From Parapristionchus giblindavisi (taxonomy: Eukaryota; Nematoda; Chromadorea; Rhabditida; Diplogasteridae): a DNA stretch of 64,000 nt. The stretch's first letter is position 1. Every line of letters begins with the position of its first letter. A model generated the notes under the pieces. The model made no database searches, was not told the origin of the DNA, and worked only from the letters and a program-made list of their open reading frames with translations. Below are positions 1 to 13,781 of the stretch, one piece after another. Both the position numbers and the translations under genes were made by a program. The stretch covers positions 1-64,000 of the forward strand of contig CALSFV010000345.1 in NCBI GenBank assembly GCA_943737045.1, written 5' to 3'.

Positions 1-210
1 GAGTGCGTAATGTACTCATTGTGATCTCATCGTATACCTTTACTATATCCTAATACATCTCATTCATGAAGTCTCTTCCTGAATGATAAAGATAGAGTCT
101 ATGTTTCATGAGAGGTCCCCAGACTTTGTTTAGTGATGGTGAGAAGGTTTAGTACAGATAAAAGAAGACTCTGAATCTCTATTAACGAGCCACGAATATT
201 GAGTGAATGA

Positions 211-289
211 AGGAGAGGGAGAGGGAGAGGGAGAGGGAGAGGGAGAGGGAGAGGGAGAGGGAGAGGGAGAGGGAGAGGGAGAGGGAGAG
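211..289. repeat. (GAGAGG)n microsatellite
   Basis: A nearly perfect hexamer array of GAGAGG units about 80 bp long, all purine on the + strand. The same hexamer, or its CTCTCC complement, recurs in both gene deserts. Confidence 0.95.
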
Positions 290-1520
290 ATGAATAGCCT
301 AGGTCATTTTACTTCCTTCTATAGTGAGATAAGTTCGGAAATCATCCTACGCTATTCTTTTCAATGGAATTAGTTTACTTCTTTTTGCAGAGAAGTTTAC
401 GGATACAATTTGATTCCGAAAATATAATTTATTTACAAAGAAGGAACTTATTGTCCTAAGACACACAATTTCTTCTCTATTTGGAACAAATACATATAAT
501 CAAATTTATGTCTTTTCATCCCGGATTTTTCTGATTTTGTAACTACGCTTATGACTTGATTCTTCCATTATTCTATTTATTCTCTTGAAAGTTCAAAATC
601 TAAATTAACTCAATTTATTTCAATGAATACTCCCTCTATTACTATTTTTCATTGAACATTTTAGATGACCACACATGTGAGAGATATTATTCATTCTTCA
701 ATTTCAATACCTTCTCCTTCTTCTTCCGTTCTCTTTCAATATACCATAAACGACCATATTTCTCTCCATATCGGAAATGGGCGATTAATCGTTTTTCTCG
801 GTTCTTGAATTTTGTAGAACAACAAAATCATAATGTGTTATTGTTGTAAGGTAAAAAGCTATCCTTCTCAGAAGATTTAGAAAGAGAAAGACATATGTTC
901 AGTTCAGTTGAGTAAATAATAACTAAATGTGCTAATACTATCAATTTGTTTATCCAATGATGGGAGTCAATAACAAAACATTGAATTCATCCAAATGAAT
1001 AAACGATCTCTCTCTCAATTCTTATTAATATTTTTCAGCTCTTAGAAACGGGGAGTGGAAACTGTTTCATGTTCAAAGATCTCATGGTCAACCATTTTTT
1101 TTGTTTATTTTGTATCTTTCTTTATTTTTATTATATTAATCATTCTCTTTTTTATCCTTCATTTCTTCCAAGTATTGCATAATTACCCCCCCCCCCTCCT
1201 TTCTCTTCATTTGTCACAAGAAGAAGAAGAGTAAAATGATGGATGAATTAAGTAGACAACAGTGGATATTAGATTTCATCCTATTCTCTTTCTAAAATCA
1301 TATCCAATTCGAAATTCAAATCAAAGCGTACATTCTACTTTTGTTTCTTTTTCCATTTAAACACGGAGTGTGAAAACGTCTTAAAATTACATTAATAATG
1401 AAGAATATGTTAACGTCATTACCAGCGCGTTAGATTTTAAGCAGTTTTTTTCTTTTTTATGTGCTTGAAATAACATTCGGGATGATCGTTGATGATATCA
1501 CAAAATGCCTGGTAGTTAGA
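290..1520. other. AT-rich intergenic DNA, nothing recognised
   Basis: I see no exon with splice sites and no RNA gene here. A run of ten C lies near 1187-1196. The short ORF at 652-849 is Phe/Ser-rich chance coding in AT-rich DNA. Confidence 0.6.
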
Positions 1521-1524
1521 GATA

Positions 1525-1745
1525 ATGATTCTTTAAAGATGGATGACCTCGAATGATGATGCAAATGCATAGCATATCTATTATGCAAGTGACAAGTGAT
1601 ATGCAAGAAATTAGCACGACCACTCATCAATCCCCTGGCGCAGTGGTAAAAGTGCTCACTAGTAAGCGTAACGTCGCGGGTTCGAAACCTATTGCTGAAC
1701 TTTCCTATTTTCAAAATTTCGCGCCTTTGCCTGTACATCAAGCAC
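1525..1745 (+). mobile_element. tRNA-derived SINE-like element, copy 1
   Basis: A pol III-type internal promoter is visible: an A box at 1636-1646 (TGGCGCAGTGG) and a perfect B box at 1679-1689 (GGTTCGAAACC), 32 nt apart, as in tRNA genes. The T stem does not pair well and no cloverleaf closes, so it is not a functional tRNA. A diverged second copy, including the flanks of the tRNA-like part, lies at 16370-16600 inside an intron of the GPCR gene. The shared block starts near the ACAAGTGATATGCAAGAAAT motif at 1592 and continues past the B box to about 1740. Copy 1 keeps both boxes intact; copy 2 has degenerate ones, so copy 1 looks younger. Both lie on the + strand. Confidence 0.7.
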
Positions 1746-3325
1746 GATTCTTTCATGATTCTTGCGATCAATAAGCTGAATTAGCATAAAATAATTTATG
1801 AGTGGTATGTAGAATAACTTTTGCTATCTTTCTGTCTTCACAGTTTGTTCGCGAAAATATTGCCCGGACTCCACCTTTAAGTGGCCTCCTTTTCTTTTAT
1901 TTTTTTTATGACCGTATAGTGTCCCAATAAATATTTTAAAGTTTCCTCTCGTTTTTGAAATAAGACTCAAGACAAGGCTTGCTTGTTTTGTCATTTTGTA
2001 AAGTTAAGTCATGAATTATTCAATTTTGCTTCTACCAAGGATGGTTAAAGATTAATAATGAAGAAAGAAAAGTAGCATAGTGATTTTGTAATTGTCAGAT
2101 ATCTATTTGAGAAGGAAATGAATACACAGTGCTTCTTCAAGGAGACTTCATTGAAAATTTTAAAATACTGAAAAATTACGGTATGCACTCTCTAACTTTA
2201 AGTACAGTCTCTTGCGTCCTACCACTTTCCCTGTCAAATCATCACAGCTCTCGAAACTCTATGGAATGCATTAATACTGATTTTAGTATGGATATTTAAT
2301 AAGACTGATTGACATGGAGTATAGATCAAAAATAGATGAAAATAATTAATAGATGAAATGTTTCCTTTGCCCCTTCTTCATTCTTTCGTTCTTTTCATTC
2401 GAACCACATGTGAACATTTAAAGAGATACAATAAAAAAAGAAGAAAAGATCAAAGGAATTTATTCTCTCAAAGAATCTTTTATGCTTACTCCTTTGATTT
2501 CTTGCATCAGTTGAAGAAATATATAACTGATCGTTATCCGAATACAGTACCCAGAATGACTACAATATCGATCCCAAAGTACAGTACGGTATCCCACATT
2601 ATTTTTGGACGATATTGAGGCAGTTCTCTGCAATTTTATTACAATAGTGTTGGGTTTTGTGAGAAATAAATAAACAATACGTGCTCTTTGACTGTTATGT
2701 ATTCTTGTAGATTTGAGAAGTTGGAAGAGTAAAACAATAGTAAGTAAGTAAGTTGGATGGGAGAGAGAGGGAGGGGGGGGGGAGGAAGAGAGGGAGGGGG
2801 GAGGGAGGAAGAGAAGGAGCGGATGGGAGAGAGATTCGAGAGGGAGAGAGAGAGAATAAGTGGAGGAGGAAGTTAGGAGAGGTAATCTCAGACCAAGTAG
2901 AGTCAGTATATAATACATTGAATATTGTAAAGAGAGTAGAAATGAATATATCATATTTCAATCCCTTCTTCAACTCTTTTTACTTCTACTCCCTCCCCCT
3001 CTCCCTTTCCTTCTTCTTCTCATTGCAACCCAATAATCTATCTTACTTATTTCTTTTGTAATCGGACCTCACAACAATCTGCTTACAAATATTTTCGTTG
3101 TGTCGAGAGGCATGTTATTGTTTATTGTATACCGAGCACCAAAATGAACTACTGTAGGAATCAGTCATTCTGAGATAATAGATTTATTGATTGATTAACT
3201 TCGTATTGAAGTTCAAGAGGGATTGCCAATTTGGGAAGGAAAATCATACAAATACGCATGGTAGTGCAACAGTGATTAACCCCGAATAGACATTAGTTAA
3301 TCCTCACTCATGGGCACCGTACATC
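1746..3325. other. Intergenic, with a G/A-rich tract at 2755-2855
   Basis: No gene is recognised. A purine-rich G/A tract with a run of nine G lies at about 2755-2855. It creates Arg/Gly/Glu-rich ORFs on one strand and Ser/Pro/Leu-rich ORFs on the other, which I do not treat as genes. Confidence 0.6.
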
Positions 3326-3465
3326 GTCCACCACGGTGTAGGAAGTCGGAGTAAGCCGCGGGTGGGCGGCGAATCCCACAGCGTTTTCCGTTTCCTCACA
3401 CCGTTCTGTACGCCGTATAGAGGTTAAACCCGCGGCGTTCACAGTATACCCACACCGTGGTGCAC
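3326..3465. repeat. GC-rich foldback element
   Basis: A GC-rich island in AT-rich DNA. Its ends are near-perfect inverted repeats: 3326 onward reads GTCCACCACGGTGTAGG, and the right end read in reverse complement is GTGCACCACGGTGTGGG. The interior carries CCGCGGGTGGGCGGCG and AAACCCGCGGCG blocks. No coding capacity is evident. It resembles a short non-autonomous inverted-repeat element, but I could not identify a clean target-site duplication. Confidence 0.45.
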
Positions 3466-4083
3466 GTTGTGATCACGGAGCACATGGAGATTCTTTGAAT
3501 ATTCGCTTTTTCAATTCTTCCTATCTCTATAGAGTTCATAAAATCAATCAATATAATCCTATTACAATCGAGAAACACGGAATCTTTTTTGTGCGAAAGA
3601 GACAAATTGGATGACCCCTCCTGCTGTTGCATCTTTGAAACATTGCATTCCTCTTCCACTCCCTCTCCCCCCTCTCTCTCTCTCTCTTTATCCATCTCCC
3701 TTTCTCTCCTAATGTTTCACAATCAGATGAACTTCCTTGGTCAGTTGTTCTCTTTTCATCCTTGGTCATCTCTTATTTCTTCCTGTTTTGTACGATTCTC
3801 ATCTTATCTCTTCTTCTTAAGTATCACCTTCCTTCTTTCTAACATTCTCTTCTTCTTCATCGTTCATCATAATCTCATATCTTCACAGTATCCATATACA
3901 GTGTTCTACTATCACATCTTTCTTCTTCTTCTTCCCTCAATATCCTCAAAACCCTTAATTTGTTCAACACACATTCATTCATTCATTCATTCACTTCTTC
4001 AACTCTATTTGTAAACACCAATCTAATTTCAGTTCACGATAATCTACCGTACTCCTTCTGATATAGTGTGATCTACCGTAATC

Positions 4084-4123
4084 ATGCCTCGACCCATCGT
4101 GAGCATCATAGCCAGAATACCTG
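4084..4123 (+). other. Possible isolated first coding exon (very uncertain)
   Basis: An ATG opens 13 codons plus one base and is followed by a strong donor (GTAAGTG). The phase would join in frame to the acceptor just before the TRHR-like start at 13782, but that needs a 9.7 kb intron, which is out of scale with this window. It could equally be chance. Confidence 0.12.
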
Positions 4124-4555
4124 GTAAGTGTGTTGTCTAGATATCTGAAATGGTAGATCAATAACTAATGTTCGAAAATGATCAATATTTAATGAACTCA
4201 TCGAACAAAGTGGTCTTTTTGTTGCAAACGTGAGTGTTTATCCAAATGTGCATAGCATCATTTAGTCTTTAAAGATATGAACTAGATGGTCTTCATAATA
4301 ATACTCATTTATTCTCCATTGCATAATTGTTCTTTGTTCTAACTTCTATTCTATCATCTTCTCTATTCATTTTACAAACTTGTGCAGAATTCGTTAGCAA
4401 CAAAACAGGATACAGACTAAATCTCATTTCTATCCGTCGAGCACTATAAATGTATGAATGTGACATTTTCAACTTGTTATTCAGTCTTCACTTCTTGTAG
4501 ATATTTGTATACCATTGTATGTTGCTTCTATTGTATTTTTGACTAGCGTCGTCTC

Positions 4556-4690
4556 GGTTTCAAAACCCGCCGCTTACACCGCGTCGTGGGAAGGCGGTGT
4601 ACGCCACGGGTTTACTGTCCACCCCGCAACATACACCATCTCACACCCTGGTGTATACCGTTTCCGTACACCACGGGGTTTTCCGCAGTT
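4556..4690. repeat. GC-rich repeat island
   Basis: A second GC-rich island shares the words ACGCCACGGGTTTA and CACCACGGGG with the 3326-3465 element. It contains near-direct repeats of GTACACCACGGG and a small inverted repeat, TACACCA ... TGGTGTA. The two islands are probably related repeats, or diverged parts of one family. Confidence 0.4.
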
Positions 4691-4699
4691 ATCATTTCC

Positions 4700-7600
4700 T
4701 GTCTGTCGTTTCAAAAGAGACAAAGTTTTAGTCTCTTCAACTGTTATCTCATAGGGATGAATAGACCTCTGAAATAGGTTACGTCTCCTTCAAGCAAAAT
4801 GTTTTGTGCTCCTCTTCGCTTTCATAGACTTCTTCTACTTTTTCCCATATTTACCATCATGTCTATAAATACAGGAAGTATTAGCAGATGTCATATTACG
4901 TCTAACAATAAATAGTACGTAAGGATTGTCTGTTTCATTAGTAACGACTATTATACATAACACGCTAATTGAATATAAATATCTCGCACTCGATCGCTTT
5001 CAATATTATTGTATTTGTAACATTGTACGTTGTATGTGTTCGAAGAACTAGAAGACAACATGAGATAGTTGATATACTCACGAACATTTCGAGAATGTCA
5101 CTACTTCGTCACTCCTTTGTGTCCATAAATATTGATGTTTATTCAATGGTCTATTGTATAGATTCGATATATTTCGTTTGTCTCTATGATTATAAGCTGA
5201 TTAGTGATAGAGAAGAAGGAGAGGGAGAGGGAGAAGAAGAGGGACAAAGGGTAGAGGGAGAGAGACAGTCTTGTGATAAGTGTTCAAACTATCAATCATC
5301 ATCCTATACCTTAGTATATATCTCCGGTTTCTATTACTAGTGGGGTTTTGTCTCTAGCGTCGTATGCCTCGGGGTGGTCAGCAAACGACACGGAGTAAAA
5401 AATAATGGAGATTGATAACTGCCATTGATAACTCTTCATGATTACTGTACTATCCTTCAGTAGAATATTCCAATTCTAATCCACCTCTCCGTTTTAGCAT
5501 TGTCTATCAGAACTTTGTCTTTTGAATTATGTAAAGGTCAAGCATTGTTGTTCCTTCTCTAGTTGTTCTCCTTTCATCACTTCTCGATCCAACAATATTT
5601 CTATGTATCATACCCCCAAGGAACAAAAGGATATAGTACAGAATATCAATATGTAAAATTTCAATTCTTCCTGTTAACTTCTCTGAAAACAGTTCAAACG
5701 ACCATTCATTATGGCATGTGGGAGTCATTATTTATTTGACTCCAACTTGTAAATAGTATTTAGTAATACATCATCATCATATTCATTCTTTGTATTCATA
5801 AATAGAATAGAATGAAGATTCTATTTACGTCAATCTCATTTTATTATATTCCATGTATACGATTCCATTCATTTATGCTATATCTGCAAATAGTAGTATT
5901 TAGAATCTAGATTGATTTATTTAGTAAAATCTAGTAATCCTTTAGCAAGCCACATATTAGTTTCTATACAAGTAGACTTCTTTGCTGAAATATTAGGTTT
6001 TTCTCTATCTGCATTTCTTTTTCATTTCCATTCCTTCTACGGTATGAACTTTTATCATAAGTTCACATAGCATTATTATTGACATTATTTCCACGTATTC
6101 ATTAAAAATGTGCACTAATAATGTTATTTATACCATATTTCTTCATTTGTTCGTCTTTTGTGTATTGTTTTAGTTTCATAGTCTGTCGTTTATTCTTCTT
6201 TTCTCTATTCTTTCAATTCAAGATTCTTTTTGTCTAAACGACTGTGACGACTCCCGTTTCTCCTTCTTTTTATCACTCAACCTATTTCAAATGTTGTCTC
6301 GGCTTTCAAATGAAAACCAAAAGAGTTAAGAGGGAGAGGGAGAGGAAAAGGAGTAGAACATTTCCTTATCGGTTCTTATTTCATCCCATCCTGAATGAAA
6401 TAGTCTCATTTGATTACTGTAGTGTCTCCAACTAATCGATAATCTATGTTATCTATCTTTACTCGATTTTGCCTTTGATATAGGAAATAGAAGACTGATT
6501 ATTTATCTGCCCATGTAGATTATCTATTACTATGCAATCGAGAATATTTAATGAAGAATTATATTTTTATAACTTTGAAATACAAAGATATCATATTTGC
6601 ATGATTTATAGTGATCGATGGTCATATTTCACAGAAATGAATGTTATGCATTTTGTACGTGTATGGTGCTCTCTGTGTATCATAGAGGGAAAGGGTTGAG
6701 ATGAAGGGGGGAGAAGTAGTTAGTCGTGTAGGATGGTCTCCTATCTTTTGTTGCTTTTGTTCTTCTCTTCAATCTTCTCTTTCCAAGTCTTCAGAAAAAG
6801 AAAGAAATTCTTGTTTTTCCACTTCACTTTTTTTTCTCCAAAAACGATAATTACAAATTGTACCCATCATCTATGCAAACTCATTGGGAGGAATACATTT
6901 ATATTAGAACTTGTTCAAATATTTCATTTCATCCTTGATCTCTTCTTCCATTCTATTACTTATTTCTATTGAATATCGTCATGAATATAAGAAAATCTCA
7001 TTGAATCTCGAAGGTACACTCACTTTCATAGGATATCTGTATCCGATCTCCATGATCATTTGTACCAATGAATTCCCAATCCAAAGGAAACTTAAATTCT
7101 CCTATATTATCGTGTACTTCGTGTTGTTAATAATCTATGATACATCTCAAATGTTTCATCTCAACAACTGTGCAGACATTGCACTCATAGTCGGTGACAT
7201 TCCTCTCGTAGAGTACGATCTGTAAAATGTTACCATAACCTAATCATGATATCGTATTCATTTACTAATCTATCATCATATATAGTACGTGGTTATATTC
7301 TCATGTCCTCTATCTATGTCTCTGACATATCATCCATTATATCTCAATCTACCATTCATGGTTGGTTCATACCATTCACTCTATCTACAGTAACCCTTCA
7401 TTTTCGTTATGAGACCATTGGTAGACCTCGCCTTTTAACTTCATAATGAAATTACAAGTTGAACTTCCTAGAATAAGTTCATTTCCACTTTATATGCACC
7501 TTAACTGAAATTGAAATAGATACAGTCTTCTCGATTAGTCTTCCAAATTTCACTTCTTTTCCTCATGAATCTCATTATATAATCTCCATCTAACATGACT

Positions 7601-8190
7601 CGTCTATCATAGGTACTTTCAATAGAATGATCATTGTACTTCATGGCAGTAATATATTCTTTCATTTCTTCATTCTATTCCATCCTTGTCTAAGGTATCC
7701 TCAATTCAATTCACTCATGTCGATTTAAATTCATAAAAGTACAAGTGAATGGGTGAATAATATAGAAGAGTCACAATTATATTTGCAACTAATTAATAAT
7801 AATCTATCGTGTCTTATATTCGTTCTCTTATTATTTATGGTGAAGAACTGAAAGGGAGGGCTATATTCATAGAAAAATGATTGAAATAATCCCCATTGGG
7901 CGATGGAATATGTATATAGATAATATTTCTATAAGTTTATGATTTCATAGATGATCGTTTATTGAGTTCAAACTATTAAAGATATTTACCATGACGTCTA
8001 TAACCCTCTCTCGTATATTAATAATATAGACGTCTAATGAGATTAAACTGATTAGATAGTATTGGGTGGGGTTGATATTGATTTAAATAGGAAATGATAT
8101 GATCTCATCTCCCACTCATTCATTATTATATCACTCTTCAAGAGTACAAATATATTCATTTACCTCTTGACGTACAACCTTTACCCATTC
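4700..8190. other. AT-rich intergenic DNA, nothing recognised
   Basis: No supportable gene. ORFs at 4969-5340 and 6911-7225 lack splice structure, family resemblance and a start context. Short GAGAGG tracts occur near 5215-5260 and 6330. Confidence 0.55.
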
Positions 8191-8194
8191 CCAT

Positions 8195-9550
8195 TCACTT
8201 CCAGTCTCCCTCTCCCCTCTTGTCTTCCCTCTCTCCTCCCTCTCCCTCCCCCTCTCTCTCTCTCCTCCCCCTCTCCCTCCCCCTCCCTTCGGTATCTATT
8301 TCACTGTTCATCTACAGAACTCATTGAGATCTCACTTGTATCTATTTCTCGTCTTTTCATTCATTCATATATTAGACGATGTGAAGATTTTTGGTAGTTG
8401 CGTTTTTGGATTTACCACATATATGAGTTGACCACATTCCTTTGACAAAAGTGAACACCAAAAAGGTGAATGATCTATTTGTTTAAATTATCACACAATT
8501 TATATTTTCTAATTCTGTAACTATGAAATGACTAACCAAGCAATAATTTGGAACAACTTCCTTATTGAACCATATCACTGATGACATTTCTCCCTTCTCT
8601 CTAAATATATATCTATTATCTAACACAATAACATCTCATCTCATTCCTCATCCAATAATCTCCACATTCAATGGTATATCTCCATAATCTTAATCTTATA
8701 TTCAAAATAAAAAAAAAGTGTGAACTTTATGATAGACAAACTCCAAGATATAAACACGACGATCAGGGAATAACACATAAAGGAATGAAACAATGAAACA
8801 AAAGTGTGCCATGTGTTGAATAAGAGTGGAGTGATAGAGGGAGAGGGAGAGAGGAAGAGAGAGGGGGAGAGGGGGAGAGGGAGAGAGAGGGGGAGAGGGG
8901 GAGAGGTAGAGAGAGGGAGAAGCACATTTAGTCATCCACTATGATGACCTATCTACCTCTCTCCATTTCCATCTGCTTCTCTCCACCTCTTTACCATTAA
9001 ATTTCTCTCTCCATTGTTCTCCACCTCTCCTGTATCTCTCTCTATCCCTTACTCTCTCCCTCTCCCTCTCTCTCTCTCCACCTCTTCATCTCTACCTCTT
9101 CTCCCTCTTTAATTCCATCCTTCTACCAACTCTTGATCATTTCAACGCCTACTGATCCTTTCCAGATGCATGTTCTCTACTTCTCCCTCTCCACCCTCTT
9201 CCTCTACCTCTCCCTTTTTTTCTCCCTCTCCCTCTCCCTCTCCCTTTCCCTTTTCCTCTCTCCCTCTTCCTCTTCCTCTACCCCTCAGGTAATACTTTGA
9301 TCTCTTCTTCATCTTCTTCCTCCTTCTTCAATTACCCTCAATCTTCTATCATTTGTGCCACTGAGAAAATGATCCATCGTCGCCTTTTTGTTGAATGATC
9401 ACTTCCCTTCACCCATAACCCCCCCCCATCCATCTCCCCTTGGGAGGGGTAGAGGTAGAGGGAGAGGTAGTGTGAGAAGGGTAGAGAGAGAGAGAGAGAG
9501 GGAGAAGAGGATGAGGGTAGAGGGAGAGATACAGATTGTCCTTATCAGTT
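8195..9550. repeat. Dispersed CTCTCC/GAGAGG tracts
   Basis: Several imperfect purine or pyrimidine tracts: CTCCC-rich at about 8205-8290, GAGGG-rich at 8835-8920, CT-rich at 8960-9290 and GAGAG at 9445-9535. Runs of C occur near 9420. The ORFs across them are Ser/Pro/Leu low-complexity shadows. Confidence 0.8.
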
Positions 9551-10114
9551 AACATCAATAATCACTATAATTATTCAATTAATATTTCGTTCTCTTATCA
9601 ACTCTTTCATTCTTCCATATAGAATGAATATAGAGTGGAATATATGGCTGTGGATACAGTTTGTGTAGCTGTTCTATTCATTTTTCTTCATATTCCATTT
9701 ATTCATTTCTCTCCCTCTCCTTATTCGGTCTCTCCCTCTACCTCTCCATATCCCTCTCTCTCAACAGTTATCATCAAAATGTACATGATCATTCTTCACG
9801 ATTCTATTTCTATTTGACTACTTTCTTCATGTTTTCTGATCTACTTATTCTCCCTCTCCCTCTACTTCTCCCTCTCTCTCTCCCTCTCCCTTTCTCCCTC
9901 CCTCCTAACCGTCTCATTAATTCGTTCGTTCCTCACTTTTTTGCTTTCATGTCCCTTCTCATCTTCTTCATTTACCGTTCCGTGTATTTCATTCATTACA
10001 ATCGTTGTTATTGACTAAATGGAATATCTAATCTATCATTGAGTTCAATACAGATAGACTCTTTCTATTTATATAGATGATGTATTCTCTTGAATAAAAC
10101 GATGATATGATGGA

Positions 10115-10366
10115 GTTACATTTGTCTTACGTGTCTACGCCCTCACGTATACTAACGTTACATTTCTCTTTCCTACACGTATATTTTGGAGTGCTGGACC
10201 AAAAGTGAAAATCCCTGATTGCCAATTGGGATACGGTAGGAAGGTACCGTAACCATTGGTAGAAAATGTTTCGCTACCATAATCTACCGTAAAAACATCT
10301 GTGTGTTGGTAAGCGAAGTGAAAGACCAGAATACGTGACGGAATAGGCACGTAAAACAAATTTAAC
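10115..10366. mobile_element. Inverted-repeat element (MITE-like) with GTTACATTTG-type ends
   Basis: The left end reads GTTACATTTGTCTTACGTGT. The right end, read in reverse complement, begins GTTAAATTTGTTTTACGTGC. The interior is rich in TACCGTA and TACGGTA words. A related palindrome with nearly the same terminal sequence lies at 62476-62540. No clear target-site duplication is visible. The minus-strand ORF inside is not convincing as a gene. Confidence 0.5.
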
Positions 10367-10739
10367 GGTACATTAGAAACGGTGATGAAGACGCATTAAT
10401 AGATAAACTTTATTTACATCATTTTTTTAAAACTTTCCCAAAATAATTCTTCTTGACCTTATGCTATTCCCTTATTGAGATTACAAAAATCACTTATTTT
10501 ATTTGTACGGAGCGTCCGCAATGACTATTTCCTGTTTTGCATAGTTCAGAAACTATGCCGATCTCTTTTAAATATCAAATCAGCACAGCGAAGGTCAGAT
10601 GGGTTAGGTGAGAGGAAGTACTCGAGAGTTAGGCGAGACAGTGCAACTGTATGTAAATGCCTGTTGTCTCGGTATTTAGATACAGTTTGTCATTTTCTTA
10701 TGCAAGTACATTTTATACGGAAAAATATCCCCTTCTTTT

Positions 10740-10905
10740 TCATCTTCTTTTATTCTACCATGGAAATTTCCCCCTCCGAGGGGTACCGTGCGTACAAAAG
10801 TACTCACCTCCATGGTGGTCTACATGCTCTACATACATGGTGGTCACCCTGCTGGGTGGCTTTGTAAAAAAAACGCTGTCCCGCAGTCACCCCTCAGGAT
10901 GACAT
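10740..10905. other. Local GC-richer patch with repeated ATGGTGGTC words
   Basis: A GC-richer patch holding two ATGGTGGTC words and CCCTGCTGGGTGG. It is probably a decayed repeat. No gene is supported. Confidence 0.3.
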
Positions 10906-11867
10906 ATCTAATATTACAGAGTACCACAACAAGATATGGAAAGTATTAATTGATCAATTGGATGATTCATCTTCAATCTTTTCTATTGAATTCATCCCAT
11001 TAAAGTGCTCAATTCAATCCATTTCCGTAATAAATCAATTACCGTAGCCCACTCATTCCGTCCAGGAACCTACACTTTTTGGAAAAAAAGTAATTTCCTG
11101 CAAAAAAATTACCACCGCGAAAATACATTTCAGAAAGCACCACTAGTTTTCAAGAATATTGAAACCAATTTTATGATATGGTTAATTTAGAAGACAATTC
11201 TAAGGTTTTTAAAATAATTCTAACTTATTAGACATTCTAGGGAAAATTAAATATACAATAAATGTTGATTTTATTTTATTTATCAATCCATGCAACTCAA
11301 AATAGTTATGTTTCATGGTGGGGAAATAACGGAAAATGATAGTTGTCTACCTTAAATGCATGCCCCGAGTAATTTAAATCTCTCCGCTCTCACCACACTA
11401 TGTATTTCGCTTACTTTGTCAACGAGAGAGTTAGTAAAAAACGCTGTGCCTTTAATTGTATGAGTTCCTTCCAATAATACTCTTTGTCTTGAAGGGGGAT
11501 GGATAGATTGAGAATGAATGGAAATGAATAAATCTTTCTCACTAATATGATTTATGGTTATGGTTAATGATATTGACATTCTATTCTACTTACTTCTTTT
11601 CATTCTTTCCCCATTTATCTTCGTGGCTCTGATCAGAGGCCATGACTATCTCACCCTCGAAATCTCTCCCTCTTCCTCTTCCTCTCCCTCTCCCTATTCC
11701 TTCACACTCTCTCTTCCTTCTGTCCCCCATCCATCCCATTCTAGCATTAGTATTTGATCATTCTCAGTAGCTCCTACTCTCCCTCTCGTTCACTTTTCGT
11801 TCAACTGTTTGCAAAACAGCCCCAACTGTAGAATTGGTGTGAGGGATGGAATGATAGAGAAGAGGGA

Positions 11868-11911
<44 letters not shown>
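11868..11911. repeat. (GA)n microsatellite
   Basis: An uninterrupted GA dinucleotide run of about 42 bp. It produces a Ser/Leu ORF on the minus strand, which I ignore. Confidence 0.9.
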
Positions 11912-11915
<4 letters not shown>

Positions 11916-13781
11916 TGAGAGAGGGAAGAGAATAGAACAAAGATTAGAGAAATGAATGGTTAGATGTACGTCAAGAAGATGAAGAAGAAGAGTAAGTAGT
12001 CCAGACAAGTTCAAAATGAAGATTGTACATTGTAGTACATATTCTATTTCTGTTCTTCCTTATCTAATAACTACTCTATTGTCTATGAATGACATCATAA
12101 TCATTCAGCAGATTATATTCTCCTATTTAAAATGAATGATGATTGAACTGAAAGATTCTCATGCATACATTTCCAACTCTTCTTATTCATTCTTAATCAT
12201 TATCTTGTTAAGTACTTATTAACGTCGATAAAATAAATATAACTCGTCCATATTCTATCTTTGTATACTCAGTGGATCTGAACCATTAAAGGAACATCCC
12301 ATACTTATTTTCTGTCTTTCCTATCTCTCTATGCTCTTTTGTAACGAAAGAAAGTGAGAGATCAAAGATAATCAAATTATCCAATGACATTCCTTACTGC
12401 TACAGTTTTGTACGTTAGCCTTTTCAAAAAGCGTCATGCGGCGTAGACTCGGATGACGCCCCATAACGCGAGTCATTTTTCTCAATTGATTAAGTGGTAA
12501 AAAATTATGTTTACAGTAGCGATCGCTTAGCTGGCCTGGTGACTACAATACCCCATAGTGACCATAATTTTTTATTGACCCTGAATAGTTTTTTTTCCAA
12601 AATTGAATTTTTTTAGAAATTTAGAAATTTTAAATAATCCCAATCAATAATCCAAAAAAAGAAAGCTAAATAAAACCCTTCTTTACTAGGTCTCTCGAGA
12701 ACATGGCATCATACATCATTACTTGTTTTGTACCAATTCGTTAGCCTATATTCTGTATAAAAAAGCTATTCGCTATATTGAGCTTTTTTGATAGTTGGCT
12801 TTATTATTCGTCCATTATCCATTTATATCTATGACGTTCTATCGTTTAGACAAGACTGTAGACATAGAATAATATTCATTATAATGATCATTGATCTGTT
12901 AAATAGATTAAAAATGGAATGGTAGCTGAGGAATTAGAAAATGTGTTAGATGCAACTGGAGACGGCTAAGAGTTGTGGTCCATTCTTCAACCATATGGTG
13001 ATTGAGAACCATCCCTTCTATCCATTCCACCATTATCCTCTTACTTCCTCCTCTGGTTTTTTTTTTCACATTAAGTTTTTTTTTGTGCTGAACCTTTATG
13101 CTCGTAGTCCCAAAATTATATTTGTTGGGGAATAATATTTATTATAGTTACATTGTAATATTAATCAATTAGCATCATCGGCTATATTCAGTCGACTAAG
13201 GTGAATGAAGCCAAATAAGCCAATTGATTGATCTGACAATAGTGGTAACATATCCGTCTACAGACCATTGATCATTCTCTAACTCTTCCTACTTCCTCTT
13301 ATCATCTATCATCAATTGTAGGGATAACAATAAGTACCGTTCATGTCACTTCTTCTTCATATCTCCACTACAATTATCCATTACGTATCCATTTCTTCTT
13401 CTATATCTTGTCTTTTCCAATATTGTATTGGTCTCATACAGGACAACATCTCTATTTTGACTCCCTCCCCTATCTATCTCACTTGGATGAATCTACAATT
13501 ATGTTGTCAGATTAAAAACAGTATTTAGTTCAATAGAATTTGTCTATAGAAGCATAGATTAATGTTAGTGTTTGACTCTTTTCGTTCTTTCTACATTACT
13601 CCTTCATTCATTTTCTTCTACTTTTCTATTCAATTACAAGTCCATCCCATCTATTTGACTCCATACAAATTGTTCTTCTTCCATTCATTCACCCTTCGAC
13701 CCCATTCCAATCAATAAACAACTACAGTACACCTTTTTCAATCGATCAATAGTTACCGTAATCCATTCATTCGTTGTAGGA
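11912..13781. other. Intergenic DNA upstream of the GPCR gene
   Basis: No gene or RNA is recognised. A small GC-richer patch with GCGTAGACTCGGATGACGCC lies at about 12440-12462 and resembles a word near 62741-62763 (ACGCTGGAGTCGGATGTCACG). The promoter of the downstream gene presumably lies here, but no motif is identifiable. Confidence 0.5.

Noticed and set aside
1620..1700. A functional tRNA gene
   Set aside because: The A and B boxes are present, but the acceptor and T stems do not pair; treated as a SINE-like copy.
6911..7225. 104-codon hydrophobic ORF resembling a membrane protein
   Set aside because: It starts at a TTG, has no flanking exons, and its composition (Ile/Tyr/Phe) follows from local AT richness; possible but unsupported.
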